A DNA stretch of 64,000 bases from Paenibacillus sinopodophylli (GCF_005930355.1 NZ_VDBO01000001.1:779339-843338), one strand, 5' to 3'; positions 9,782 through 18,967 are shown, counted from the first letter of the stretch. Made by a program: numbers and translations. Notes: a model not told the origin generated them from the letters alone.

Positions 9782-9877
9782 GGTCGTATTCGTGAGATTT
9801 TTTCTACAATCGACTTTAGTAAAACCTATGATGATTCAAACGGTAAAGCGTACCAGCGGCCAGTCGAACCAAAGCGC
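9782..9877 (+). pseudogene. Relic of a DGQHR-domain gene
   Basis: The short frame reads GRIREIF...TYDDSNGKAYQRPVEPKR. This matches PYDDPNGKGYQRPVDPKR of the complete DGQHR gene at 46466-47458, at the equivalent N-terminal position. Nothing of the rest of the gene follows. It directly abuts the truncated SLH gene, so it likely marks a past insertion and deletion. Confidence 0.65.
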
Positions 9878-9908
9878 ACATTTAGTTGCGGAACGTCGTC
9901 AAAAGATG

Positions 9909-9938
9909 AACCGTTCCTTATGGGAGGAACGGTTTTTA
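9909..9938 (+). terminator. Rho-independent terminator
   Basis: AACCGTTCC (9909-9917) pairs with GGAACGGTT (9926-9934), and TTTTT follows immediately. It lies behind the DGQHR relic. The rest of the gap before the sigma factor (9939-10131) shows no further recognisable feature. Confidence 0.7.
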
Positions 9939-10131
9939 ACATGCTTGCAGCTTAGCTGTCGGTTGACTAGAACATATATGACTATAAGTCGCGGAAATCA
10001 GCTTTTTTTGATATATCGTATATTCTTATCAAAGGCTAATGACAAGAACATACTCCGAATTACATAACCACGATTATATTTGCAGCGGATTTCCCGCTCG
10101 GACCGTCTAATAAGGTGAAGGTGGTGATCAC

Positions 10132-10695
10132 ATGAAGCCGACCGGCAGTCGAAATAAGAATGATTTTTCGAAAGACCCCACGCAAGCACTTGAGCAGCTC
10201 ATGAACGAATTCGGCACAATTGTCATACGGACTGCGTTTTTCTATACGGGGGATGCTCATCTTGCCGAGGATATTAGCCAGGAGGTGTTCCTACGCGCGT
10301 ACCGAAAGTGGAACACTTTCCGCGGCGACAGTACCGTCAAGACGTGGCTGACGACGATCACAGTCAACATATGCCGCGACAAAATGAGCGTTCGTATGTT
10401 CACGGAACAGCCGACCGAGCCAGGCAAGTTGGAGCTTGGCCGAACGATCAGCCTGGAAGATGAGGCGCTTGAACGGCTAAAGAAGAGCGAAGTGCTGCAG
10501 CATGTGCTTCGCCTGCCGTTGCCGTATCAGGAAGCGTTGTACTTGTATTACTACGCAGACCTCAACACGCGGGAGATATCAGAAGCAATTAGCTCCCCGG
10601 AAGGAACAGTACGCAACAAACTGCATCGGGCGCGAGAAATGCTCGCCCGAGAGATCAGTAAGGAGGGAATTCTTCATGACGGATATGGATTATGA
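10132..10695 (+). CDS. ECF-type RNA polymerase sigma factor
   Basis: This 187-aa sigma-70 family protein has region 2 at about residues 25-95 (HLAEDISQEVFLRAYRKW, then TVKTWLTTITVNICRD) and region 4 at about 125-175 (LPLPYQEALYLYYYADLN, then SPEGTVRNKLHRAREML). The absence of regions 1 and 3 makes it an extracytoplasmic-function sigma factor. An AAGGTGGTGA ribosome binding site precedes the ATG. Its 3' end overlaps the next gene, which encodes its membrane anti-sigma partner. The stimulus is unknown. Confidence 0.9.
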   Translation: MKPTGSRNKNDFSKDPTQALEQLMNEFGTIVIRTAFFYTGDAHLAEDISQEVFLRAYRKWNTFRGDSTVKTWLTTITVNICRDKMSVRMFTEQPTEPGKLELGRTISLEDEALERLKKSEVLQHVLRLPLPYQEALYLYYYADLNTREISEAISSPEGTVRNKLHRAREMLAREISKEGILHDGYGL

Positions 10696-11368
10696 ACTGA
10701 CTAAACAGTTTCGAAAGGAGTCTGATGAAATGTTATTTTCGAGTATGGAGATGAGTGAGCAACTGAAGCGGAAGATTCGTCAAGAAGCGGCCGCAGAGAA
10801 GGCAGGGCGTAAATGGAAACTTGCGAAATCATGGAAGGTGGCTGCGGTGGGATTGGCAGCAGCGGTCTCAATCGTTGTGGCCATCCCGCTGTTAGGTACA
10901 CCGAGCGCTCCGGCGCCTGTGGATAATACGACGGAAAATGTGTCTCCGCCACAGTCAAACGGAGGCATAGTCGGTTCAGAATTGACTTCATTGACGACAT
11001 TGACGCTTGCTTCCATCGAAGAAGCAAAGGCGTCTTTTGGAGAAGACTTGCTGCTGCCGTCCTTTGTACCGGAAGGGTACACCTTAACAGATATTGCAGC
11101 GGTGGGGATGCCAGATGAACCAGTTAGAGATATCATCTTAACGTATGTGTCGGGCGAACATACGGTTACGTTCACGGCCAGCCGCATGGCTTCCATCTAT
11201 CCGACGGAGCTATTTACAAAGACGAAGGTGGGCGAAGTGGACGGATTCGTATTTGAACAACCGAGCATGACTGAATTGTTCTGGACGATTGAAAATGTCC
11301 ATTTTGGCATAACCGGGCCAATTCCAGGAGATGTAGCGATGAGGATGGCGTTGTCGGCAACGCTTTAA
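10676..11368 (+). CDS. Membrane anti-sigma factor with DUF4367-like extracellular domain
   Basis: The start at 10676 (MTDMDYELTKQF) is chosen because AAGGAGG lies 10 bases upstream; the open frame extending further upstream is a shadow of the sigma gene. The 230-aa protein has a short charged cytoplasmic N-terminus, one membrane helix (WKVAAVGLAAAVSIVVAIPL, about residues 50-72), a Pro/Asn-rich linker and an extracellular domain of ~140 aa ending in a DUF4367-like fold (LPSFVPEGYTL...). It overlaps the sigma gene by 20 bases. It most likely holds the ECF sigma factor at the membrane until a signal arrives. The family call is by pattern. Confidence 0.8.
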   Translation: MTDMDYELTKQFRKESDEMLFSSMEMSEQLKRKIRQEAAAEKAGRKWKLAKSWKVAAVGLAAAVSIVVAIPLLGTPSAPAPVDNTTENVSPPQSNGGIVGSELTSLTTLTLASIEEAKASFGEDLLLPSFVPEGYTLTDIAAVGMPDEPVRDIILTYVSGEHTVTFTASRMASIYPTELFTKTKVGEVDGFVFEQPSMTELFWTIENVHFGITGPIPGDVAMRMALSATL

Positions 11369-11397
11369 GTAAGAAACGCTAAGTGAGATAAGCTTTT

Positions 11398-11446
11398 ACC
11401 TCGAAGAGCAAGTGTCATCCATGCTGACCAGTTGCTTTTTCGAGGT
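11398..11446 (+). terminator. Stem-loop after the anti-sigma gene
   Basis: ACCTCGAAgAGCAAgTG pairs with CAgTTGCTtTTTCGAGGT. There is no T-run after it, so it may be an inefficient terminator or an mRNA 3' end. Confidence 0.45.
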
Positions 11447-11519
11447 AGTCCATAATTTACCTATTACATTATATTGACCTTGCCTTAAATAAGTAGACAG
11501 TAAGAAACCCTCTAGCAAG

Positions 11520-11691
11520 GTCATATCTTTTGATCCGACAGCCTATGGCGATAACAGGGCATTGCGGCTTGCCTTTGAATCAAATCTTCATTATATGTTT
11601 CTCGAAGACCTTGAGGACGATAACCGAATAAAAGCTATGCGGATCTCAAAAAGCCCCATTCTGGGGCTTTTTGTCTTTTCCAAGACATAGA
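11520..11691 (+). other. Unassigned coding-like stretch with internal terminator
   Basis: One frame reads FDPTAYGDNRALRLAFESN and then continues to a stop near 11691, but it has no start codon with a ribosome binding site and matches no family I recognise. A textbook terminator hairpin (AAAAAGCCCC / GGGGCTTTTT, 11648-11672) lies within it. It could be a gene fragment. The rest of 11369-11880 holds only a CTGC...GCAG stem-loop at about 11781-11808. Confidence 0.3.
11648..11678 (+). terminator. Rho-independent terminator
   Basis: AAAAAGCCCC-ATTCT-GGGGCTTTTT followed by GTCTTTT is a near-perfect intrinsic terminator. The transcript it ends is unclear. Confidence 0.7.
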
Positions 11692-11880
11692 CTTGGTTGT
11701 TTTTGGGTTCCAATTCTTGAGCTTTAATGAAACGAGTTATAAGCCGAGCACCAATATATCCGGCCTTATTCAGGAAAAAATCTGCAGGAGATGGCAATTG
11801 CCTCCGCAGTTAGAATTTTTCAATCGCTTCGACCTGCATTAATGCCGATGGTGCTGGGAGCAATCCTATTTGATTTGGCC

Positions 11881-11945
11881 ATCCAAAATCAAGGTATCAA
11901 ATCAAAAATAGTGCTATTTTGTCAACGGCGGTTCCGCGTTATAGT
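11881..11945 (+). promoter_or_regulatory. Shared regulon promoter element, copy 1
   Basis: The 40 bases at 11881-11920 match 36/40 bases of copy 2 at 17839-17878. They include AAGGTATCAAA and the dyad AAAATAG-TG-CTATTTT. A TATAGT -10 box follows 19 bases later (11940-11945) in both copies, while the -35 region is poor. That layout fits a promoter activated by the locus's AraC-type response regulator. The FAD oxidoreductase gene starts 75 bases after the -10. Confidence 0.7.
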
Positions 11946-12019
11946 GAGGTGGCATCAGAAGAAAACGCTGTCAATAGGGTTTGTTATCAGTATAATGACG
12001 GCGCAAGGGGGCAGAGGAA

Positions 12020-14389
12020 TTGGTAGATGGAGCGCAAGCGCAAAGACGAAAGCAGACGGAACGCGTCATACAGAAGGCACATGAAAGTCGGCCTTTCGGC
12101 ACTATTCGCCAGGAGAGATACGACGTCGTCGTTTGCGGCGGCGGCTTGGCCGGTTTTTGCGCGGCGGTGGCATCGGCAAGACATGGGGCAAGAACGTGTC
12201 TTGTTCAAGATCGACCCGTCTTCGGTGGCAACAGTTCATCCGAGGTCAGAGTGACGCCACACGGGGCGGCCGCGTTCCACGTGTACGCACGGGAGACGGG
12301 CATTATCTCGGAGCTTCTGATCGAAGAACGCGCCCACAATCACGAGATCATCTTTGAGAACGGATGGACGAACAGCGTATGGGACATGACGATGTACGAT
12401 CTGGCCATGCGTACGCCCAATCTAACCTTCCATTTGAATACGTCCATCGTCGACGTTCGCAAAAGTGAGGAGCGTCGCATCGAAGCGGTCATCGGGCTTG
12501 TGGCGAACGCGGAGACGACGTTGGAGCTCTCCGGCGATATCTTTATCGATTGCACGGGCGACGGGCTCGTTGCGGATCTTGCCGGCTGCGAATGGCATAT
12601 GGGTTCGGAAGGACGCGAGGAGTATGACGAACCACATGCGCCGCTAGAGGCGAGCGGCGACGTGATGGGCTCGTCGCTGCTGTTCAAGACGAAGGATACG
12701 GGCACTCCAGCTCCGTTCGAGGCGCCGGAATGGGCGGCTAAGCTGGATAACCCGGACTTCTTCTACAAGCAAGGCCGCAGGCCTAACGATATGCGGGGCG
12801 GCTACTGGTGGATCGAGATCGGCGTGCCTTGGCATACGATACACGAGAACGAGGACATTCGGCATCAATTGACGCGATACGTGCTGGGCGTCTGGGATTG
12901 GATCAAGAACAAGGATCCGCAGACGAAGGAGCTTGCTGCGAACCACGCTATCGATTGGATCGGGCAGGTGCCCGGCAAGCGGGAGAGTCGGAGAATTCAA
13001 GGCCTTTATCTAATGACGGAACATGATCCGCAGAACAGAACCGTATTCGAAGACGAGATCGCCTACGGCGGTTGGTTTCTGGACTTGCACACTCCGGGGG
13101 GACTGCTGGCGCCGACGAGCGAGCATGCGAGCTCGGAAGGCTATGACGAGACGAGCTCGTACATGGTCAAGAGCTATTGCGGCCCTTACGGTATCCCGCT
13201 CCGTTCGACCATCGCCAGGGACGTCGACAATCTGATGATGGCCGGCCGCAATATCAGCGTTACGCATGCCGCACTCGGAACGGTGCGGGTCATGGGGACG
13301 ACCGCGCTCATCGGACAGGCCGTCGGTACCTCGGCAGCCATCGCACTTAAGCGTGGCATCGCGGTCCAGGACCTTCCGACCGAAGCGGTTCGGGACGTGC
13401 AGCAGATATTGCTCCGCGACGGCTGCTTCCTGCCGAACTCGCTGAACGAGGATGAGCGTGACTTGGCCCGCACGGCCCGACTCTCCGCGAGCAGCGAGGC
13501 GGCTGTCGTTGGAATAAACCCGGAGACGGATACCTCACGGCGGGATCCGTCGAGCGAGTGTTTGCGCCAGCGCAAGGGCCAATGGCTCGCGATCGCCGAA
13601 GAGGCGCTGGATTGCGTATCGGTCTGCTTGTCCAATCTGACGGACGAAGAGCAAACGGTGGATGCTTGTATCGTACCCGTTGATCACATCTGGGATTATC
13701 GGACGGAGCTTCAACCGCTCGCCGCAGTCAAGCTCAAGGTCAAGCCCGGCGCCGCCTTCGATTGGATCGATTGGGACGTTCGTCTGACTTCGGCATCGGG
13801 CCTCAAGCCGGGCAGCTACGTTCGACTCGATCTGCTCTCGAATCCGAACGTTAATTGGCATGTTGCGTCGGGCGTCGTGCCTGCGCATACTTGCGCGTAC
13901 GAAATGGGCGGAGGGAAGATGCGCAGAGATTGGAACGGACCGACGAGGAGCTTCCGCATCGAACCGCCGCAGCATTGCTTCGGTCCAGAGCAAGCGGTAA
14001 GCGGCGTGGCGCGCCCTCATCACTACACGAATCTGTGGCGTTCGGATCCGGCGGAGTCGCTGTCGCAATGGCTTGAGTTAACGTGGGAGCAGACGCAGTC
14101 GATCGGCTGCGTGGAGCTGTCGTTCCCCGGTCATCTGCTGTGGGAGTACCGTGGATACGCGCCGTTCTACCGAGACCCGCAATGTCCGAAGGATTATCGG
14201 ATCGAAGCATGGGCGGACGGGGAATGGACGGAAGTTGAAGTCGTTCGAGGAAACTACCAACGGCATTGCCGGCATAAGCTGGAGAGGCCGATCGAGACAG
14301 CCAAGTTGCGTGTCGTCATCGAGGCAACCAACGGCGACCCTTCCGCCGCCATTTACGAGATTCGCTGCTATCCGCCGCAAGGAGAATGA
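12020..14389 (+). CDS. FAD-dependent oxidoreductase of carbohydrate locus
   Basis: This 789-aa protein starts at a TTG with AAGGGGG eight bases upstream. A Rossmann FAD-binding motif lies near residues 32-60 (VVVCGGGLAGFCAAVASARHG, then VFGGNSSSEVR), typical of the FAD_oxidored family. The middle holds the rest of the flavin-binding fold, with a second signature (AGRNISVTHAALGTVRVMGT). The last ~150 residues look like a beta-sandwich domain. No signal peptide is present, so it is cytoplasmic. It sits in a carbohydrate locus and shares its promoter element with the transporter operon, suggesting oxidation of an imported sugar or aglycone. The actual substrate is unknown. Confidence 0.82.
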   Translation: MVDGAQAQRRKQTERVIQKAHESRPFGTIRQERYDVVVCGGGLAGFCAAVASARHGARTCLVQDRPVFGGNSSSEVRVTPHGAAAFHVYARETGIISELLIEERAHNHEIIFENGWTNSVWDMTMYDLAMRTPNLTFHLNTSIVDVRKSEERRIEAVIGLVANAETTLELSGDIFIDCTGDGLVADLAGCEWHMGSEGREEYDEPHAPLEASGDVMGSSLLFKTKDTGTPAPFEAPEWAAKLDNPDFFYKQGRRPNDMRGGYWWIEIGVPWHTIHENEDIRHQLTRYVLGVWDWIKNKDPQTKELAANHAIDWIGQVPGKRESRRIQGLYLMTEHDPQNRTVFEDEIAYGGWFLDLHTPGGLLAPTSEHASSEGYDETSSYMVKSYCGPYGIPLRSTIARDVDNLMMAGRNISVTHAALGTVRVMGTTALIGQAVGTSAAIALKRGIAVQDLPTEAVRDVQQILLRDGCFLPNSLNEDERDLARTARLSASSEAAVVGINPETDTSRRDPSSECLRQRKGQWLAIAEEALDCVSVCLSNLTDEEQTVDACIVPVDHIWDYRTELQPLAAVKLKVKPGAAFDWIDWDVRLTSASGLKPGSYVRLDLLSNPNVNWHVASGVVPAHTCAYEMGGGKMRRDWNGPTRSFRIEPPQHCFGPEQAVSGVARPHHYTNLWRSDPAESLSQWLELTWEQTQSIGCVELSFPGHLLWEYRGYAPFYRDPQCPKDYRIEAWADGEWTEVEVVRGNYQRHCRHKLERPIETAKLRVVIEATNGDPSAAIYEIRCYPPQGE

Positions 14390-14403
14390 CAATTATAACC
14401 GAG

Positions 14404-14444
14404 CAAGCCCCGATTCGGCTAGTTCTGATCGGGGCTTGTTTGAC
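14404..14444. terminator. Bidirectional terminator between convergent genes
   Basis: CAAGCCCCGAT (14404-14414) pairs with ATCGGGGCTTG (14428-14438), followed by TTTGACGTTT. It separates the oxidoreductase gene from the convergent response regulator. Confidence 0.75.
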
Positions 14445-14446
14445 GT

Positions 14447-16021
14447 TTACCTGGATCGACGATACTCCTTCGGGGAGATGCCGAAGTAATTTTTGAAAGC
14501 GCGAGAGAAGTGATACAGGTTGCCGTAACCAACCTTCTCGGACACTTCGTTAATGCGCAAGGTAGGATCCTGCAGCAGCTTGCTGGCTTCTTCCATCCGT
14601 ACCTTGATTAAATAGGCGGTAAATGTCAGCCCGGTCCGCTCCTTGAACAGCTTGCTGAAGTAAGAGTAGTTCATGGACACCCGGTTCGCCACCTCCGCAA
14701 GCTGCACTTCGCGGTTAAAGTTCTCCCTGACGAATGCTTCCGCGAACGAGATAACGGTGTCCGCCGGTTCGGCATTATCGCTTGCAGAACGCTTCGCAGT
14801 GTCCGTGTACGCCAGTAAATACCGGCGAAGGTCGCCTAGCGTATGAAAGGAGGCAAGCGCGCGGATTTGCTCGCGCTCTTCGAACGGCAGACGTCCGTCG
14901 AAGCGTCGCCGGATTTCCGTCAGCAGCAGCTCGTAAACCGCCTTGATGCGGTCGAGAGACTCGCTTCCGATCAGGCTGTCGGGCAGCCAACGGTCGATCC
15001 ATTGAGAGATCCTCTTCAATTGCAACGTTTCGACGGCGTGGCGAAGTTCCTCGATATCCTTGCGGGCAGGCAACTTTCCATCGGTTCCGCCGGACCGATT
15101 GTCCGATTTCGTCGACAGCACTTCGCATGGCTCTCGCAGAATGCGGTACGACATGGCAAGCTTAGCTTGCTTATACTGCTTCGGCAGGTCGGCCGGCCGA
15201 CACGGCTCGCTGACCGACGCGACCGCATGCTCTGCGCCGGCCTCCTTTAATCTCTTTACCGTCTCCCCAATCATGGAAGATGCAGCGTCAAACGAGACGT
15301 CATCCGTGAAGTTGATAACCGCACAGACGCTCCCGTCCCCGTCATGGAACGCCAACAGCCGCAGTTCCTCCGGATGCCCGACTTCGCGGGCATTCCGTTC
15401 CAAGAGCGATTGTGCTAACTCCAGATCTCCAGAGTGATAAGGATCACCGCTAATATGGAACAAGGCAACGGCAGCCGAACTGTGGATCAAATAAGAGTCC
15501 GTTAGCTCAAAATCGGGAGAGTTGACCGCATCGCCGTTGCCTCGAGGATGAATGGCCCCGTTCAGAACCGCGTTCAATCGCGAGGCGAGCATCATCCGTT
15601 CGGCCTTGCGGCTTCGTTCCGCTTGTGCGGCCTTCTTGTCGTCCTCCGCGATAGCTGCGATCGCAGTCCGGATCTGCTTAGCTAATTCGGCCGACCCCGC
15701 CGGCTTCAGCAGATAGTCGAGAGCGCCGTATTTAAAAGCCTCGCGGACGTAAGCGTAATCGTCGTAGCCGCTGAGCAGGATGAATTTGGACGACGGAAGC
15801 TCGGCCGAGAGCCTACGGATCACTTGAATGCCGTCGATATCGGGCATGCGCATGTCCGTAATGACGATATGCGGCTTCAAATCGGCGGCAGCTTGCAATC
15901 CCTCCTCTCCGCCGCAGGCGACATGAATCTGCGAAATCTCGGCAAGACCCGCGCGCTCGAGCTTCGCTTTGACGCCGTCGCCGATCAGTTGCTCGTCATC
16001 GATAATGAGCACGTTGTACAT
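14447..16021 (-). CDS. Response regulator, REC plus AraC-type DNA-binding domain
   Basis: This protein is about 524 aa from the ATG at 16021 (MYNVLIIDDEQ), preferred over the ATG at 16042 because GGAGAGGA lies just upstream. The receiver domain has IIDDEQ and the phosphoacceptor in VITDMRMPDIDG, with the switch Lys in LLKPAG. The C-terminal ~100 residues hold two AraC helix-turn-helix motifs (LAEVANRVSMNYSYFSKLFK; INEVSEKVGYGNLYHFSRAF). It overlaps the kinase gene by 26 bases. It most plausibly binds the 40-bp element found in front of the oxidoreductase and transporter genes. Confidence 0.93.
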   Translation of the reverse strand: MYNVLIIDDEQLIGDGVKAKLERAGLAEISQIHVACGGEEGLQAAADLKPHIVITDMRMPDIDGIQVIRRLSAELPSSKFILLSGYDDYAYVREAFKYGALDYLLKPAGSAELAKQIRTAIAAIAEDDKKAAQAERSRKAERMMLASRLNAVLNGAIHPRGNGDAVNSPDFELTDSYLIHSSAAVALFHISGDPYHSGDLELAQSLLERNAREVGHPEELRLLAFHDGDGSVCAVINFTDDVSFDAASSMIGETVKRLKEAGAEHAVASVSEPCRPADLPKQYKQAKLAMSYRILREPCEVLSTKSDNRSGGTDGKLPARKDIEELRHAVETLQLKRISQWIDRWLPDSLIGSESLDRIKAVYELLLTEIRRRFDGRLPFEEREQIRALASFHTLGDLRRYLLAYTDTAKRSASDNAEPADTVISFAEAFVRENFNREVQLAEVANRVSMNYSYFSKLFKERTGLTFTAYLIKVRMEEASKLLQDPTLRINEVSEKVGYGNLYHFSRAFKNYFGISPKEYRRSR

Positions 16022-17756
16022 GGCTGTCTTCCTCTCCTGCATCGTAGGGGATGGTGATGACCGTCTCTGCGTATTCGCCTTCTACACTGATAAGCCGAAT
16101 CGAGTATTCCTCGCCGTAGAACAACTTCAGTCGTTCGTTGATGTTGCCGAGCCCGATGCTTTCCCTTGTTTGATCGTTAGCCGGCGTATAGTCGGATTTC
16201 TTGAACTGCTGGTTAAGGTAAGCAAGGCGTGCCGGTTCGACTCCCGGACCGTTGTCCCGAATCGAAAGCAGGACGGTGTCGTCGGACTGAAGCGAAGCGA
16301 CGAGGCCGATGCGCAGCAATCCATTTGCCGGGAAGCCGTGTCGGATGCTGTTCTCGACGACCGGCTGTAGAAGGAAGCGAATCACGCGTAACGGAAGGAG
16401 CCGCTCCGGCACCTGAACGCTTAGTTCAATATCGCTGCCGTATTTGATTTTCTGCAGGTTCATGTATTGCTCCAGATAGCGAATCTCGGACTCCAGCGTC
16501 GCGAATTTCGATTTTCCGTCCATATTGTAACGCATCATTTTACCGAAATCGGCCATCGCATCGGACTCTTCGAACTGACCGGCTAGCTCCATCCTCGCGC
16601 TGAACATATCGAGAGTATTATAAATGAAATGGGGATTGATCTGAGCTTGCAGCGCTGCGAGCTGAGCGTCCTTCTGCATCGTCTCTTTGCGAATCATGTC
16701 CTTCATCAGCATCGTTACCTTGTTCAACAGAAGATTGAACTTCTCAGTAATAACCCCGAATTCGTCTCGCCGGTCGATCGGAATAGGCTTGAAATCGGCT
16801 TCGATCGCCTGATCCATCTGGCGGATGCTCGTTCTCATTTTACGCAGCACCATCTTAAGCACGGAATAGAAAGAGAACAGCAGAACAACCATCGTCGCGA
16901 TGAAGACGAGGTTGCTTGCGGCTTGCAAGGAATTCGCCCTGCGCGGCTGAGAGACGGTCATCAGCATGGACAAGCCGACGCCCTTCAGCTTCTCTCCGAT
17001 ATACAACCTGCCGTCGCGCATGGAATAGTCGCCAGTAGACAGCGTTTGCAAGAGTAGGGAAGAGAGAGGGTTCTCACTTTCTTCCGGGTATAGAATATGG
17101 CCTTGTTCGTCCGCGATGACGATGTCTTGACCGCTCTCCGACGGTTCTTGCGCGGTCGCCAGCAAATCGCTTGGTCGAACTTCGACGAGCGTGAAGCCGA
17201 GATCATTGCCTTCCAATGAGATCATCTTCTGCACGAAGGCAAAGGTTTGACCGCTCACCGTGTTATCCCGGACGATCCATGCCGATTTCAATCCAGAACG
17301 GACGAACGAATCGTACCAAGGCTCCCGTTTGGCTTTGAACGAATGGTAGAAGGCACCGAAGCCCTCGGGGATCGTCTCGTTGTTCATGAAAACGGATATC
17401 TTCTCGGTATTGACCTTCTGGAACAGCATCGCATAGTTGATGAGCGGCGCCGCGTAACTGAAGTAGGTATCCAGCGAATTGTTATCCTCTGAGAAGGGGC
17501 TCTCCAGAAATTCCTGCAAGCGATAATTGAAAGTGATGGAATCGCTTACGCTCTCGATCAGATCAATCTTATTCTCGATCGTGTGTTTCATCTGCTTCAG
17601 CGCCGTAGCGGAATTGGCGACCAATTGAGCGCGGACGAACTGCTGGGATTGATCGTAGGTATAGAGCCCGAGTACGCTAAAAGGAAGCAGAATCAGCAGC
17701 ACGAACGCGAGCATTACCTTGCTCTTGATGCTTATGGCGTTTAATTGGCGGCGCAT
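15996..17756 (-). CDS. YesM-type sensor histidine kinase
   Basis: This 586-aa kinase has an N-terminal helix (VMLAFVLLILLPFSVLGLYT), an extracellular dCache-like sensor region, a second helix near residue 285 (LVFIATMVVLLFSFYSVLKM), a HAMP linker, the H-box QINPHFIYNTLD near residue 375 and ATPase motifs (ENSIRHGF, DNGPG, GLGNINERL). It is transcribed divergently from the transporter operon and is coupled to its response regulator. It presumably detects the ligand of the neighbouring binding lipoprotein. Confidence 0.93.
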   Translation of the reverse strand: MRRQLNAISIKSKVMLAFVLLILLPFSVLGLYTYDQSQQFVRAQLVANSATALKQMKHTIENKIDLIESVSDSITFNYRLQEFLESPFSEDNNSLDTYFSYAAPLINYAMLFQKVNTEKISVFMNNETIPEGFGAFYHSFKAKREPWYDSFVRSGLKSAWIVRDNTVSGQTFAFVQKMISLEGNDLGFTLVEVRPSDLLATAQEPSESGQDIVIADEQGHILYPEESENPLSSLLLQTLSTGDYSMRDGRLYIGEKLKGVGLSMLMTVSQPRRANSLQAASNLVFIATMVVLLFSFYSVLKMVLRKMRTSIRQMDQAIEADFKPIPIDRRDEFGVITEKFNLLLNKVTMLMKDMIRKETMQKDAQLAALQAQINPHFIYNTLDMFSARMELAGQFEESDAMADFGKMMRYNMDGKSKFATLESEIRYLEQYMNLQKIKYGSDIELSVQVPERLLPLRVIRFLLQPVVENSIRHGFPANGLLRIGLVASLQSDDTVLLSIRDNGPGVEPARLAYLNQQFKKSDYTPANDQTRESIGLGNINERLKLFYGEEYSIRLISVEGEYAETVITIPYDAGEEDSHVQRAHYR

Positions 17757-17838
17757 CGTCGTACCTTCTCTCGATGGTTATGAGTCCTACTTCACGTATT
17801 CGACAATTTACTAGTTAACCCTTCCCGACTCCTGGATA

Positions 17839-17903
17839 ATCCAAAATGAAGGTATCAAAACAAAAACAGAGCTATTTTTATAAGCGCTTTCAAGACTTAT
17901 AGT
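17839..17903 (+). promoter_or_regulatory. Shared regulon promoter element, copy 2
   Basis: This 40-bp block (17839-17878) matches copy 1 at 11881-11920 in 36/40 positions, and TATAGT (17898-17903) sits at the identical 19-base distance. It lies 102 bases upstream of the LplB-like permease GTG. The match between two promoters of one locus points to a common activator. Confidence 0.72.
17879..17892 (+). promoter_or_regulatory. Possible catabolite-responsive element (cre)
   Basis: TATAAGCGCTTTCA differs at only one position from the CcpA consensus TGWAANCGNTNWCA. It lies between the shared element and the -10 box, a position where CcpA binding would repress. Confidence 0.5.
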
Positions 17904-18004
17904 TGGATTAGGCTTCCGGCGCTGAAGCAAATTCAAACAAAGAGAACGTTACTCGCTATCGCCATACGAGAGGCGGTCCGGTAACGAACGGGGGTGGACA
18001 AGAA

Positions 18005-18967
18005 GTGGAAAGAACCTTAGAAGCGAGACACAGCGCTCCTGCTTCGGGAACGGAGGGGAGCGGCCGGCGCTCAAGATGGAAGAGCCAATTCGCGCTACAG
18101 AGCATGGTATGGCCTGGACTGCTCTTCCTTATCGTATTTTCGTATGTGCCCATGTATGGTATTCTGATTGCCTTTAAAAATTTCGATTTGTTCTTAGGCG
18201 TCATGGACTCGCCATGGGCGGGATTTAGCCACTTTAGGGAGTTCCTCACGGACCCCAACTTTATGAACGTGCTGCGCAATACTCTGGCGATGAATCTGCT
18301 CGCGCTCTTTCTTGGGTTTCCCGCGCCGATCCTGTTCGCTCTCCTCTTAAACGAGTTGACGGGAGTACGCTTCAAGCGATTCGTGCAAACGATTTCATAT
18401 TTGCCGCACTTCGTCTCATGGGTTATCTTCGGCGGGTTGATCCTGACCGTACTGTCGCCTTCGAACGGGATCCTCAATCTGCTAATCGTCAAGCTGCATA
18501 TATCGGATGAGCCGATTAACTTCATGGGTAATCCGGATCTGTTTTGGATCATCATGGTCGGGGCGGAGATGCTGAAGGGTATCGGCTGGGGGGCAATCAT
18601 CTATATCGCGGCGATTTCCGGTGTGGATCCAGAGCTTCACGAGGCGGCTACAATCGACGGAGCCGGCAGGTTCCAGCGCATGCGCTACGTTACGGTGCCT
18701 AGCATCATGGGGACGATTGTCATCATGCTCATTTTCGCTGTCAGCTCGATTCTCAATACTGGCTTCGAGCAAATCATGGTGATGCAGAATCCGCTGAATC
18801 TCGACGTTAGCGAGACGATCGATACTTACGTGTACAAGGTCGGACTTCAGCAGATGCGCTATTCCTACTCGACAGCTGTGGGTTTGGCCAAATCGCTTGT
18901 CGCGCTCGTCCTGCTGTTCGGGGCCAATTACGTATCACGCAAGCTTACCAATAACAGTCTGTTCTAA
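18005..18967 (+). CDS. ABC transporter permease, LplB-like (CUT1)
   Basis: This 320-aa inner-membrane permease starts at a GTG after GGGGGTGG. It shows six hydrophobic segments and the family's N-terminal pattern (PGLLFLIVFSYVPMYGILIAF, then GFSHFREFL). The EAA motif that contacts the ATPase reads LHEAATIDGAGRFQRM near residue 220. It forms an operon with a YtcP-like permease and a LipO-like binding protein. Such transporters take up complex oligosaccharides and use a shared ATPase (MsmX type) encoded elsewhere; no ATPase gene is present here. Confidence 0.93.
   Translation: MERTLEARHSAPASGTEGSGRRSRWKSQFALQSMVWPGLLFLIVFSYVPMYGILIAFKNFDLFLGVMDSPWAGFSHFREFLTDPNFMNVLRNTLAMNLLALFLGFPAPILFALLLNELTGVRFKRFVQTISYLPHFVSWVIFGGLILTVLSPSNGILNLLIVKLHISDEPINFMGNPDLFWIIMVGAEMLKGIGWGAIIYIAAISGVDPELHEAATIDGAGRFQRMRYVTVPSIMGTIVIMLIFAVSSILNTGFEQIMVMQNPLNLDVSETIDTYVYKVGLQQMRYSYSTAVGLAKSLVALVLLFGANYVSRKLTNNSLF

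Noticed and set aside
12340..14210. Long minus-strand frames inside the oxidoreductase gene
   Set aside because: They are shadows caused by high GC content; the plus strand encodes a clear FAD protein.
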